From Limosilactobacillus pontis DSM 8475 (lineage in GTDB: Bacteria > Bacillota > Bacilli > Lactobacillales > Lactobacillaceae), in assembly GCF_001435345.1 (NCBI RefSeq), contig NZ_AZGO01000065.1, forward strand, positions 9,925 through 73,924: a stretch of 64,000 nt of DNA, given 5' to 3'. Below are positions 1 to 7,756 of the stretch, piece by piece. Position 1 is the stretch's first letter. Every line of letters starts with the position of its first letter. Both the position numbers and the translations under genes were made by a program. The notes under the pieces were generated by a model, which ran no database searches, was not told the DNA's origin, and saw nothing but the letters and a program-made list of their open reading frames with translations.

Positions 1-8
1 AACTTTAA

Positions 9-1037
9 TTACTTCCACTTCATGACGCAGACCGGCTCGGGGCAGGCGACATCCTTTTGTAGGAGGGTCAACTTACCAGTGTCCGCATCCCGCTTGTAGA
101 GGGTGAGGTTGTCGGAGTTCTGGTTGGAGGCCAGCAGGTAGGATTCGTCCTTGCTGAGGTTGAAGTCACGCGGGAAGTCCCCCTCAGTTGAGATGGATTG
201 GATGTGCTTGACGGTGAAGTCCGGCTGAACCGCGAAGACCGCGATCGTGTTTTCACCCCGGTTAGAGGTGTAGATGAACTTACCATCGCTGGAGAAGCGA
301 ATAGCAGCGGCCCCATTATGAGCAGTCCAGTCATCTGGAATCGTCTTGACCGTCTGAACATGGGTGAAGCTGGCGTCGGCGGCGTTGTACTTCAAAACTT
401 CAAGCTTGCTGGATAGTTCACCGAGGACGTAGGCGTACTTACCATTCGGGTGGAAGGCGATGTGACGGGTCCCAAAACCGTCTTCACACTTATAACGGGA
501 GACGGCGGTCAGTTTGCCATCGGCGGAGACATCGTAGACCACGAGTAGGTCCATCCCCAGGTCACAGACGACCAGCCGCTTGTCGGGGGTCAGGTCGGCG
601 AAGTGAACGTGGGGGGCCTCCTGCTCTGGCCGTGGACCGGTAGCACCCTGGTGGGTAACAGAATCAGTCTGGGTCAGCGTGCCATCTTCGTTGATCTTGA
701 AGACGTCGACTTTGGCGGTGTGGTAGTTGGCACTGTAGAGCAGGTGGCGTTGTTCATCAAGGCCGACGTAGGCCGGTGGGGCCCCGGCAGCGAGCACCTT
801 ACTGAGCATCTTGGCGTTGTCGTCCTTCAGGGAGTAGGAAGCGACCCCGCCCTGGTCATCAATTTGCTTGATGGCGTAGACTCGATCATTGCTGCCGACT
901 TGCAGGTAGGCGGGCTTTTGTGACGGGATGGCCAGGCGGACGTTGGTCAGCTTACCAGCGTCGTCATCGAGGGTGACGGCGTAGACCCCCTTGCTGTCCT
1001 TCTTAGTATAGGTTCCAATTAGAAAATTCTCTTCCAC
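9..1037 (-). CDS. Lactonase family beta-propeller protein (6-phosphogluconolactonase-like)
   Basis: A 342-residue protein with the repeated beta-propeller blades of the lactonase / YbhE-type 6-phosphogluconolactonase family (IGTYTKKDSKGVYAV at the N-terminus, GPRPEQEAPHVHFADLTPD near residue 135, FTSNRGENT-like strand near 255). Known members hydrolyse 6-phosphogluconolactone in the oxidative pentose phosphate route, but many homologues have no proven substrate. The start is a GTG at 1037, nine bases behind GGAGG. It is divergent from the rlmA-like gene. The reading frame is complete, ending at position 9. No signal peptide is visible, so it is probably cytosolic. Family assignment is firm; exact substrate is inference. 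Confidence 0.85.
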   Translation of the reverse strand: MEENFLIGTYTKKDSKGVYAVTLDDDAGKLTNVRLAIPSQKPAYLQVGSNDRVYAIKQIDDQGGVASYSLKDDNAKMLSKVLAAGAPPAYVGLDEQRHLLYSANYHTAKVDVFKINEDGTLTQTDSVTHQGATGPRPEQEAPHVHFADLTPDKRLVVCDLGMDLLVVYDVSADGKLTAVSRYKCEDGFGTRHIAFHPNGKYAYVLGELSSKLEVLKYNAADASFTHVQTVKTIPDDWTAHNGAAAIRFSSDGKFIYTSNRGENTIAVFAVQPDFTVKHIQSISTEGDFPRDFNLSKDESYLLASNQNSDNLTLYKRDADTGKLTLLQKDVACPEPVCVMKWK

Positions 1038-1070
1038 GATGGGATTCCTCCTTTGAAAATGCTTACTTAT

Positions 1071-1098
1071 ATGATAACAAAATTATGGCTATGGTAAA
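1071..1098 (-). promoter_or_regulatory. Candidate sigma-A promoter for the lactonase gene
   Basis: On the minus strand TTTACC (1098-1093) and TATCAT (1076-1071) are separated by 16 bases and lie 34 bases before the GTG start. The same stretch on the plus strand holds TGG-TAAACT (1092-1100), an extended -10 that could serve the divergent rlmA-like gene. Read by eye only. Confidence 0.4.
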
Positions 1099-1135
1099 CT
1101 ATTAATATTGAGAAAAATGAAAAGGACGGATCGAC

Positions 1136-1990
1136 GTGAAGAAAATTGAAAAGCAGCGGCAGTTTGTAAGGGCGCACCTGGACCTTTTCCGGTGCCCAAC
1201 CTGTCAGGAACCCTTTGTCCAGCTGGAGGAGAACAGTATTGTTTGTGGTCGGGGGCACCGAATTGACTTTAACAAACACGGTTACCTCCATTTCCTGAAG
1301 GGGGCCGCAGATACGGAATACGGGCGGGAGATGTTTCTGGCCCGCCGCCAGCTCCTGGACGCGGGCCTGTTCAAACCGATTATTCAGGCGGTTGCCGAGC
1401 GATTATCCCAGCGTCCCCTGAAAATTCTGGATGTCGGTACGGGGGAGGGAACCCCACTTGCTCAACTGGCAACGTTGCGGGCCGGTCAAGGTGACTCCCT
1501 GCTGGGTTTTGACATTGCCAAGGCCGGGGTGATCCTGGCCACCCAGTTGGACCTGGACGCCTTCTTCTGTGTGGCCGACCTCCGCCAGCTACCCTTCAAT
1601 GACCAGGCCTTCGACACCGTGATCGAGCTCTTCTCACCGTCAGACTACGCGGAGTTTAACCGGGTGCTGGCTCCAGATGGAACCCTAGTCAAGGTGATTC
1701 CCAATGCTGACTACCTGGTCGAACTCCGTCACTTACTCTATAGTCAGGATGACCAGCATGCCCACTACGATAACTCTCGGGTCAGGGAGCTCTTTGCTCG
1801 GCACTATCCGGATAGCCAGGTGCAGCGGGTCCGCTACCGTTTTGCTCTACCGGCAGGGATGGCAGCGGCCCTGGTTGAGATGACACCACTGCATTGGGGA
1901 AGGGGCGCCAAGCAGCTGACGGCTAGTGAATTGGCTGGTCTGCAGGCGGTAACCGTCGATGTTTCCCTGCTGATTGCTAAGAAATCTTAA
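1136..1990 (+). CDS. RlmA-type 23S rRNA (guanine-N1)-methyltransferase
   Basis: This 284-residue protein has the RlmA architecture: an N-terminal zinc site (Cys20, Cys23, Cys37, His41 in CPTC and CGRGH) followed by an S-adenosylmethionine fold with the motif LDVGTGEGT near residue 98. Family members methylate N1 of G745 or G748 in 23S rRNA hairpin 35; the Gram-positive RlmA(II) enzymes modify G748 and affect tylosin response. The start is GTG at 1136 behind AAAAGGAC. It is monocistronic, with a strong promoter for a small RNA starting directly after it. Which guanine is modified cannot be told from sequence alone. Confidence 0.85.
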   Translation: MKKIEKQRQFVRAHLDLFRCPTCQEPFVQLEENSIVCGRGHRIDFNKHGYLHFLKGAADTEYGREMFLARRQLLDAGLFKPIIQAVAERLSQRPLKILDVGTGEGTPLAQLATLRAGQGDSLLGFDIAKAGVILATQLDLDAFFCVADLRQLPFNDQAFDTVIELFSPSDYAEFNRVLAPDGTLVKVIPNADYLVELRHLLYSQDDQHAHYDNSRVRELFARHYPDSQVQRVRYRFALPAGMAAALVEMTPLHWGRGAKQLTASELAGLQAVTVDVSLLIAKKS

Positions 1991-1998
1991 TAAAATGT

Positions 1999-2027
1999 TT
2001 GCACAAGCGACAAAATGATGCTAAAGT
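1999..2027 (+). promoter_or_regulatory. Strong promoter for the 2034-2140 RNA
   Basis: TTGCAC at 1999-2004 and TAAAGT at 2022-2027 are separated by exactly 17 bases. Transcription would start near 2033-2035, immediately before the structured segment. Confidence 0.65.
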
Positions 2028-2033
2028 AACATA

Positions 2034-2140
2034 GAGAAATCGTTTGGCAGTTGACATCGAACCAATTCGTTGGTAACTGCCAAATAGCACTTCATTAAAG
2101 CAGCGTTTCGCCGTGCCCACACCGAGACCCTGCTTTTTTT
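2034..2140 (+). ncRNA. Unassigned structured small RNA or trmL leader
   Basis: About 107 bases between a good promoter and a T-run. Hairpin 1 has 10-bp arms TTTGGCAGTT (2043-2052) and AACTGCCAAA (2075-2084), with an inner hairpin ACCAA-TTCG-TTGGT at 2061-2074. Hairpin 2 is a terminator: AGCAG (2099-2103) with CTGCT (2130-2134), then GTTTCG (2105-2110) with CGAGAC (2123-2128), then GTG with CAC around CCCA, followed by seven T. It ends 21 bases before the trmL start, so it could be an independent sRNA or an attenuated leader. I do not recognise an RNA family; there is no start codon with a usable reading frame inside. Confidence 0.6.
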
Positions 2141-2161
2141 ATATTCTGAGGAGTTTTAACA

Positions 2162-2671
2162 ATGACCAATCATATCGTACTGTTTGAACCACTTTTTCCC
2201 GCCAATACGGGTAATATCGCCCGGACCTGCGCCGGTACTAATACGGAGCTGCACCTGATCCGGCCGCTGGGCTTCTCGACCGACGACAAACACATGAAGC
2301 GGGCCGGGCTGGATTACTGGGACAAGGTCAAGATTACCTACCACGATGACCTGCAGGACTTTGTTGCCAGCGTAGCGGACATCAGCAAGCTCTACCTAGT
2401 CTCCAAGTTTGCCAGCCGTGACTACACAGACGTCGACTACACCAGCGCGGGTGATCATTACTTCCTGTTTGGCAAGGAGACGACCGGCCTGCCCGAACAA
2501 TTCATGCGGCGCTACCCGGAAAATACCATCCGGATCCCGCAAAATGATGACAATATTCGGGCGCTCAACCTCTCAAACAGTGCCGCCATTGTCATCTACG
2601 AGGCCTTGCGCCAGCAGAGTTTTCCGGGACTGGCCCGGGTTCACACCTATCACTTTGACAAACTGAAGTAG
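2162..2671 (+). CDS. trmL: tRNA (cytidine/uridine-34 2'-O)-methyltransferase TrmL
   Basis: A 169-residue SPOUT-fold methyltransferase. The N-terminal ALFEP-like strand with FPANTGNIARTCAGT, the LFGKETTGLPEQ knot motif near residue 105 and the C-terminal IRIPQNDDNIRALNLSNSAA motif are those of TrmL (older names CspR/YibK). TrmL methylates the ribose of wobble nucleotide 34 in tRNA-Leu isoacceptors. Length matches the family (about 155-170). GAGGAG lies eight bases before the ATG. The gene sits just downstream of the structured RNA and 14 bases ahead of ftsK, so the two are probably cotranscribed. Confidence 0.92.
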   Translation: MTNHIVLFEPLFPANTGNIARTCAGTNTELHLIRPLGFSTDDKHMKRAGLDYWDKVKITYHDDLQDFVASVADISKLYLVSKFASRDYTDVDYTSAGDHYFLFGKETTGLPEQFMRRYPENTIRIPQNDDNIRALNLSNSAAIVIYEALRQQSFPGLARVHTYHFDKLK

Positions 2672-2685
2672 CGAGGGGAGGGCGT

Positions 2686-5010
2686 ATGGCACAGCGAAAG
2701 AAAATAAGCAAGCGGCGCCGTCCGCGGCGTAGTTCAAGCGCTAAGCAGCACCGCCTCATTAACAACCTGGTTGGGCTCATTGTGGCCCTCTTGATGCTAG
2801 TGGGATTATTTAAGCTCGGGGCCCTGGGAGCACTCATCCAGGGGATCTTCAAGCTCTTGGTGGGGGCAAGTTACCCGGTATTGATGCTGGTTGTCCTCCT
2901 CTATGGGCTTGGCTTTGCCCTTTATGCACGGTGGCTGCGCTTCGGCCCACGGCGGATCGTTGGGGTGGTGGTTTGCTATCTCGGTCTATTGATTTGGCTG
3001 CACGTCCTGATGATGAACCAGCTAAACGTTCACGCTAAGATTCCGGTGGTCACCTGGAGTAACCTGAGTAAGGCAATTCTCAATGGCGACAGCACGCTGC
3101 CGATCGGTGGGGGGATGGCGGGTGCTTACCTCTACACTGCCTGTGACGTCCTGGTTGACCGGGTTGGCACCGCGGTCTTTGCCTGGCTGCTAATGATCTG
3201 TGGGGTGGTGATCTTCTTTGCCCTGCCGTGGCGGGATTCTCTCCGGCTCTGTGGTCAGCTGGTTCAGCGCTTGGCGCGGGCCCTGCATACCGGAGGGCAG
3301 GAGCTGTCGGCCAAGGTGAAGCAGCCGGGGGTGACCACCCCGACAGCGCCAGCCCCGGGCCCATCGTTGGGTAAAAAGGTGCAGGACTTCTTCAAAGACG
3401 ATGACGATAATCAGGCACCATCACCGGCGATGTCCGCCCCTGCTCCACAACCCACCACGCCGGTGACCGAGCCCAAGATCACAGTGGCTAGTGACCACCA
3501 GGAGAAGACGACGCCAGAGAGTGCAAAGGACAACGAGCGGCCGGAACTTTCCCTGGCTGGGGTTTCCGCCCAGGCGGATAAGGATTATCAGCTGCCGCCG
3601 CTGACCTTGTTGAGTAAGGTCAAGGCGACTGACCAGCAGGCCGACCTGAAGAATATCAAGAAGAACACCCAGCTCCTGCAGAAAACGCTGAAGTCCTTCA
3701 ACGTTGACGCAACGGTTGAAAATGTTAACCTAGGACCGTCCGTTACCAAGTACGAGCTGCGGCCGGCCGTAGGTGTCAAGGTCAGCCGGATTACCCATCT
3801 GGCGGATGACCTAGCCCTGGCCCTGGCCGCCAAGGACATTCGGATCGAGGCCCCAATTCCCGGTAAGTCGTTGATCGGGATTGAGGTGCCAAATCAGCAG
3901 GTCGCCACCGTTGGCTTCCGCGACATGTTCGAGGCAGCACCCCAGGACGATAGCCCGATGAACGTGCCCCTTGGTCGAACCGTCACCGGGGACGTTGAGA
4001 TGGCCGACCTGACCAAGATGCCCCACCTGCTGATCGCCGGGGCGACCGGGAGCGGGAAGTCGGTGGCCATCAACGTTATCCTGACGAGCATCTTGCTTAA
4101 GGCCAAGCCTCACCAGGTGAAAATGCTCTTAATCGACCCGAAGAAGGTTGAATTGAGCGTCTACAACGACATTCCCCACCTACTCAGTCCGGTGGTTTCC
4201 GAACCTAAGAAGGCTGCCCGGGCCCTGGCCAAGGTGGTGGCGGAGATGGAACGGCGCTACGAGCTGTTTGCTAAGTTTGGGGTGCGCAACCTCAAGGGTT
4301 ATAACCACCTGGTTCAGCAGCAAAATACCGCCCACCCGGATGACCAGCAGCCATCACTACCCCTGGTCCTGGTGGTCGTTGATGAGTTGGCGGACCTGAT
4401 GATGACGGTCTCCAATGATGTTGAGGATGCAATCGTCCGGATTGCCCAGATGGGGCGGGCCGCCGGAATTCATATGATTCTGGCGACGCAGCGACCATCC
4501 GTCGACGTCATCACTGGTCTAATCAAGGCCAACGTGCCGTCCCGGATTGCCTTTGCCGTTTCCAGCGGGGTTGATTCCCGAACCATCTTAGATGCCAACG
4601 GGGCCGAGAAGTTACTCGGTCGTGGGGATATGCTGTTTGAACCGATTGACCAGAACAAGCCAGTTCGGGTCCAGGGGGCTTTTATCTCCGATCATGATGT
4701 GGAGGCCGTGGTGGACTTCATCAAGCAGGAGCGACCGGCCGAATATGACCAGCAGATGGTGGTCAGCGACTCCGAGATGGCTGCGGAGGCCGAAAAAGAG
4801 GACGAAGATCCCCTCTTCAAGGAGGCACTCGACTTTGTAGTTCAGGAGCAGCGGGCCTCGACTTCACTGATCCAACGACGTTTTCGGATTGGTTACAACC
4901 GGGCGGCGCGGATTGTTGACGATATGGCGCAGCGCGGCTACGTCAGTCCGGCTAACGGCTCCAAGCCACGCGAGGTTTATAAGAAGCCTGATCAACTGGA
5001 GCAAAAATAA
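2686..5010 (+). CDS. ftsK: DNA translocase FtsK/SpoIIIE
   Basis: A 774-residue septal DNA pump. A basic N-terminus (KKISKRRRPRR) is followed by about four to five membrane segments up to residue 180, a Pro/Ala/Thr linker (about 200-300), the alpha and beta motor domains with Walker A GATGSGKS at 452-459 and Walker B LVVVDELADLMM near 562, and a winged-helix gamma domain at the C-terminus that in relatives reads KOPS/SRS sequences. It moves trapped chromosome ends through the closing septum as a membrane-anchored hexamer. The length is typical of Firmicute FtsK/SpoIIIE. GAGGGG precedes the ATG-like start at 2686. It is followed by a strong hairpin that begins the 5.0-5.2 kb palindrome. Confidence 0.95.
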   Translation: MAQRKKISKRRRPRRSSSAKQHRLINNLVGLIVALLMLVGLFKLGALGALIQGIFKLLVGASYPVLMLVVLLYGLGFALYARWLRFGPRRIVGVVVCYLGLLIWLHVLMMNQLNVHAKIPVVTWSNLSKAILNGDSTLPIGGGMAGAYLYTACDVLVDRVGTAVFAWLLMICGVVIFFALPWRDSLRLCGQLVQRLARALHTGGQELSAKVKQPGVTTPTAPAPGPSLGKKVQDFFKDDDDNQAPSPAMSAPAPQPTTPVTEPKITVASDHQEKTTPESAKDNERPELSLAGVSAQADKDYQLPPLTLLSKVKATDQQADLKNIKKNTQLLQKTLKSFNVDATVENVNLGPSVTKYELRPAVGVKVSRITHLADDLALALAAKDIRIEAPIPGKSLIGIEVPNQQVATVGFRDMFEAAPQDDSPMNVPLGRTVTGDVEMADLTKMPHLLIAGATGSGKSVAINVILTSILLKAKPHQVKMLLIDPKKVELSVYNDIPHLLSPVVSEPKKAARALAKVVAEMERRYELFAKFGVRNLKGYNHLVQQQNTAHPDDQQPSLPLVLVVVDELADLMMTVSNDVEDAIVRIAQMGRAAGIHMILATQRPSVDVITGLIKANVPSRIAFAVSSGVDSRTILDANGAEKLLGRGDMLFEPIDQNKPVRVQGAFISDHDVEAVVDFIKQERPAEYDQQMVVSDSEMAAEAEKEDEDPLFKEALDFVVQEQRASTSLIQRRFRIGYNRAARIVDDMAQRGYVSPANGSKPREVYKKPDQLEQK

Positions 5011-5232
5011 AAGAAGCGTGGCTGGGAGAAAACTTTGTTTTCTCACCAGCCACGTTTAGTTTTCCGAATATTACAGTGCAGTTACGGGAAACCTAATAGG
5101 CTAGCTTCGCGTCGTAAGCGCGCCCTTAGCGTCTAGCTACGAACGAAGGCCGACGCCTCTAGCGTCAACCTCCGTTCTAGGCTAGCCGTACAGGGCGCCG
5201 AGAAGCTTATTTCCCAGCCTCCTTCTTTTTTA
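5008..5232. repeat. Large nested palindromic element including the ftsK terminator
   Basis: No gene is present here. The first part is a near-perfect hairpin (5017-5033 with 5037-5054, loop TTT) that serves as a terminator for ftsK. The whole element folds back on itself: outer arms around 5011-5026 (AAGAAG...GGCTGGGA) match 5212-5227 (TCCCAGCC..CTTCTT). Inside, GGGAAA near 5085 pairs with TTTCCC near 5210, CGCCCT 5121-5126 with AGGGCG 5192-5197, CTAGC 5133-5137 with GCTAG 5181-5185, GAACG with CGTTC, and GACGC 5152-5156 with GCGTC 5162-5166. It resembles a dispersed intergenic palindrome, but only one copy occurs in this window. Confidence 0.6.
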
Positions 5233-5235
5233 ACG

Positions 5236-5355
5236 TTAGATGAGGTTCAATGCGGCGACCGCACTGAAGATGAGGGATCCCAGCATCGCAATCAGCATTA
5301 ACCAGATGGCGACCATGGTGATCTTTTGGAAACGTGTCTTCTTTTTCCGTTGCAT
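5236..5355 (-). CDS. DUF4044-family small membrane protein (39 aa)
   Basis: A 39-codon frame with start ATG at 5355 and TAA at 5236. The product begins MQRKKKTRFQKITM, continues with a single hydrophobic helix (about residues 14-38) and ends NLI. The basic head plus FQKITMVAIWLMLI pattern is that of DUF4044, a tiny single-pass membrane protein found next to the mraZ region in Lactobacillales. Upstream on the minus strand lie AAAGGCGG and AAGGA. It is transcribed opposite to the dcw cluster and its 3' end abuts the palindrome, whose T-rich side (as AAAAAAGAAG on this strand) may terminate it. Function is unknown. Confidence 0.75.
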   Translation of the reverse strand: MQRKKKTRFQKITMVAIWLMLIAMLGSLIFSAVAALNLI

Positions 5356-5480
5356 AATCCTTAACCGCCTTTCACGATTGTTAACTCCTAGTAGTGTACC
5401 GCATTTTGCGGCCGTCTTTCAAACGGAATACTAAATTTATGGTAGACTTAAGACAATGAATTTTGAAGGTGGTTAAAAAA

Positions 5481-5834
5481 GTGTTGGTTGACTATCATCG
5501 TATCTTAATGCAGCTGGCGATTGTTATTTTGCTGGCGGTAGTGACCCGGCTGCTGCAACGGTTCAGCCGGGGGCGCCGGATGAAACAGATCTGCGGCTAC
5601 GTCTGGGTGACGGTTCTCTGGGGGATGAGCATTACTAATCTAGGACCATACTGGTTTGCCTATCCGATGGCCCTTTGGATGATCCTGGCCCTGGTTCTGA
5701 TTTTCATTCAGTTGATCCATAACCATGAGTTCATTTATCGGCGGCCCTGGCCAGTCTTCTGGCACGGGTCCTTGCTGTATGCGGTGGTGGTGTTTATCGC
5801 CTCACTGTTCAGCGGAAAACTGCCATTGATTTAA
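5481..5834 (+). CDS. DUF3397 family membrane protein
   Basis: A four-helix membrane protein of 117 residues (segments at about 8-25, 40-58, 65-85 and 93-112 of this form). The pattern RRMKQICGYVWVTVLWGM followed by a PxW-rich third helix matches DUF3397, which stands immediately before mraZ in many lactobacilli. The frame is open from a TTG at 5463, but AAGGTGG at 5466-5472 sits eight bases before GTG 5481, which I take as the start. A terminator follows the stop, so it is transcribed separately from mraZ. Function is unknown; its position suggests an envelope role. Confidence 0.75.
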   Translation: MLVDYHRILMQLAIVILLAVVTRLLQRFSRGRRMKQICGYVWVTVLWGMSITNLGPYWFAYPMALWMILALVLIFIQLIHNHEFIYRRPWPVFWHGSLLYAVVVFIASLFSGKLPLI

Positions 5835-5868
5835 TAAATTAATAATTAATAACTATTAAATAAGGTAG

Positions 5869-5898
5869 CGGAAATCGGACAATTTCCGTTATTTTTTT
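5869..5898 (+). terminator. Rho-independent terminator after DUF3397 gene
   Basis: CGGAAAT (5869-5875) pairs with ATTTCCG (5882-5888) around a six-base loop, followed by a T-rich run to 5898. Confidence 0.8.
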
Positions 5899-5922
5899 AT
5901 TATAATAAAATTCTAAAATATC

Positions 5923-5967
5923 GTGGTGAGAAGTGGGGGATTGTGGTAGACTTGTCCTATAAAGTGG
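5923..5967 (+). promoter_or_regulatory. MraZ-box array and dcw promoter
   Basis: GTGG occurs at 5923, 5933 and 5943 with an exact 10-base period, and again at 5964, just upstream of mraZ. Known MraZ proteins bind short GTGG/TGGG direct repeats spaced ten bases apart in their own promoter. TATAAA at 5958-5963 is a candidate -10 inside the array. Autoregulation of the dcw operon by MraZ is therefore likely, but inferred. Confidence 0.6.
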
Positions 5968-5985
5968 TTAAAGGGGATGATTGGC

Positions 5986-6414
5986 TTGTTGATGGGTGAA
6001 TATCAGCACACGCTTGACACCAAACAACGGCTGATCATCCCGGCTAAGTTCCGCGATCAGCTCGGTGGTCAGTTCGTGGTTACCCGGGGATTAGACGGGT
6101 GCCTATTTGGCTACCCGATGGCTGAATGGCGAGCCCTTGAGGAGAAACTAAAGACGTTGCCACTGACCAAGCGGGATGCCCGGGCATTTGTCCGTTTCCT
6201 CTATTCCGCCGCGACCGTCTGTGTGATCGATAAGCAGGGACGGATCAACATCCCCGACCCGCTGTGCCAGTATGCTAAGTTAAGTAAGAAGTGCATGGTG
6301 GTGGGGGTTTCTAACCGTCTGGAGATCTGGGACTGTGATCGTTGGAATGAATACAATAGCACCACCGCAGATAATTTTGACGAGATTGCTGAGGACCTAA
6401 ACATTGATTTTTAA
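5986..6414 (+). CDS. mraZ: Transcriptional regulator MraZ
   Basis: MraZ opens the dcw operon and, in studied bacteria, is a ring-shaped repressor with two AbrB-like SpoVT halves. Both halves are visible: [20 protein letters not shown] at the N-terminus and [20 protein letters not shown] near residue 70. The frame is open from ATG 5977, but AAGGGG ends at 5976, too close to it. TTG 5986 is nine bases away and gives [11 protein letters not shown], which matches the canonical MFMGEYQHT start and a 142-residue length, so I choose it. The GTGG repeats upstream are the expected autoregulatory sites. Confidence 0.92.
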   Translation: MLMGEYQHTLDTKQRLIIPAKFRDQLGGQFVVTRGLDGCLFGYPMAEWRALEEKLKTLPLTKRDARAFVRFLYSAATVCVIDKQGRINIPDPLCQYAKLSKKCMVVGVSNRLEIWDCDRWNEYNSTTADNFDEIAEDLNIDF

Positions 6415-6434
6415 TTTAAAGGGAGGGCAAGTTG

Positions 6435-7382
6435 ATGGCAGAATTTAAGCACGTAACGGTTTTACTTCATGAGGCCGTGGCAGGATTAAATCTGCAACCA
6501 ACTGGCACCTACGTTGATGCAACCCTTGGTGGTGGTGGTCACTCTGGCGAGATCCTAAAGCAGTTGACCACCGGCCACCTTTATTCGTTTGACCAGGACA
6601 AGACCGCGATTGAATATAATCAGGAACACCTGGCACCGACCCTGGCGGCAGGGAAACTGACCCTGGTGGAGGACAATTTCCGTCACCTCAAGGCGGCCCT
6701 GACTGCACGGGGAGTAACGAGCATCGACGGAATTGTCTATGACCTTGGGGTGTCGTCACCACAGTTTGACGACGGTGCCCGGGGATTTAGCTACCAGCAC
6801 GACGCTCCCTTGGACATGCGGATGAACCAGGAGCAATCGCTGTCAGCGATGCAAGTGGTCAACGAGTGGCCATATGAGCGGCTAGTGAAGATTCTTTACC
6901 GGTATGGTGAGGAGCGCTTTGCCAAGCAGATTGCACGTAAGATTGAGCAGCGGCGGGCGCATCGGCCAATCCAGACGACCTTTGAACTGGTGGATGTCAT
7001 CAAGGAAGCTATTCCGGCGGCAGCGCGGCGGCATGGTGGGCACCCAGCCAAGAAGAGCTTTCAGGCTATCCGGATCGCCGTCAACGACGAGCTGGGCGCC
7101 CTTGAGGAGTCACTTGAACAGGCCCTCGACCTCCTAAATGTTCATGGCCGGATCAGCGTGATCACCTTCCAGTCATTAGAAGACCGGCTGGTGAAGACGA
7201 TGTTTCGGGAAAAGACTTCACTGAGTGCTGACCTGCCCCAGGGCCTACCGGTAATTCCGGCCGGGATGGAGCCCCATTTCAAACTAGTAAATAAGAAGCC
7301 AATTCTTCCTAGTGCTCGCGAATTAGCTGATAATCACCGAGCACACAGCGCTAAATTGCGGATTATCGAGAAAGTCAAATAA
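6435..7382 (+). CDS. rsmH: 16S rRNA (cytosine-1402 N4)-methyltransferase RsmH (MraW)
   Basis: A 315-residue S-adenosylmethionine enzyme that methylates N4 of C1402 in the 16S decoding centre. [15 protein letters not shown] and [16 protein letters not shown] form the cofactor motif, [28 protein letters not shown] is the family signature near residue 103, and [15 protein letters not shown] and [10 protein letters not shown] close the protein. The start is ATG 6435, eight bases after AGGGAGGG; a TTG three bases earlier is less likely. It is 20 bases from mraZ and 17 from ftsL, so part of the same operon. Confidence 0.96.
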   Translation: MAEFKHVTVLLHEAVAGLNLQPTGTYVDATLGGGGHSGEILKQLTTGHLYSFDQDKTAIEYNQEHLAPTLAAGKLTLVEDNFRHLKAALTARGVTSIDGIVYDLGVSSPQFDDGARGFSYQHDAPLDMRMNQEQSLSAMQVVNEWPYERLVKILYRYGEERFAKQIARKIEQRRAHRPIQTTFELVDVIKEAIPAAARRHGGHPAKKSFQAIRIAVNDELGALEESLEQALDLLNVHGRISVITFQSLEDRLVKTMFREKTSLSADLPQGLPVIPAGMEPHFKLVNKKPILPSARELADNHRAHSAKLRIIEKVK

Positions 7383-7390
7383 AGGAAAGA

Positions 7391-7756
7391 GTGATTAAAG
7401 TGGTTTCAAATACTGCACGAGAATTATCAAACGAGCAAGCGACACGACCGGCTCAACAGGCGCACCCAGTTGGGGTTGTCAAGGTAGCCTGGTCGCCCTT
7501 TGAACGTTCGCTAATGTTTGTCGGCAGTATTGTGACCCTGTGCTTAGTCATTACCTTATTATCGACGAAGGTGACGATGAATAGTCGTCAGCACCACTTG
7601 CAAGACCTGCAGAATCAAATCACCCGGGTGAAGAATTCTAATACGAGTGCCCACCAGGAGATTGCCGAACTGACCAGCCAGTCCAACCTCAAGGCCGCGG
7701 CACACAAGTATGGCCTATCCGATAAAATCTCGAATGTAAGGAACATTAACAAATAA
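7391..7756 (+). CDS. ftsL: Cell division protein FtsL
   Basis: A small bitopic division protein of 121 residues or fewer. A cytoplasmic head of about 40 residues is followed by one membrane helix (SLMFVGSIVTLCLVITLLS, about 38-57) and an extracytoplasmic coiled coil (RQHHLQDLQNQITRVKNSN). Position between rsmH and the PBP and the shared topology identify it; FtsL sequence itself is poorly conserved. GTG 7391 is four bases from AGGA, and a second GTG at 7400 is 13 bases away, so the true start is open between them. It binds DivIB and DivIC at the septum in relatives. The TAA overlaps the next ATG (TAATG). Confidence 0.85.
   Translation: MIKVVSNTARELSNEQATRPAQQAHPVGVVKVAWSPFERSLMFVGSIVTLCLVITLLSTKVTMNSRQHHLQDLQNQITRVKNSNTSAHQEIAELTSQSNLKAAAHKYGLSDKISNVRNINK

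Noticed and set aside
2034-2140. tracrRNA (a CACCGAG stretch near a T-run is reminiscent)
   Set aside because: No CRISPR array or cas9 is in the window and no anti-repeat is recognisable; the bases belong to the terminator stem.
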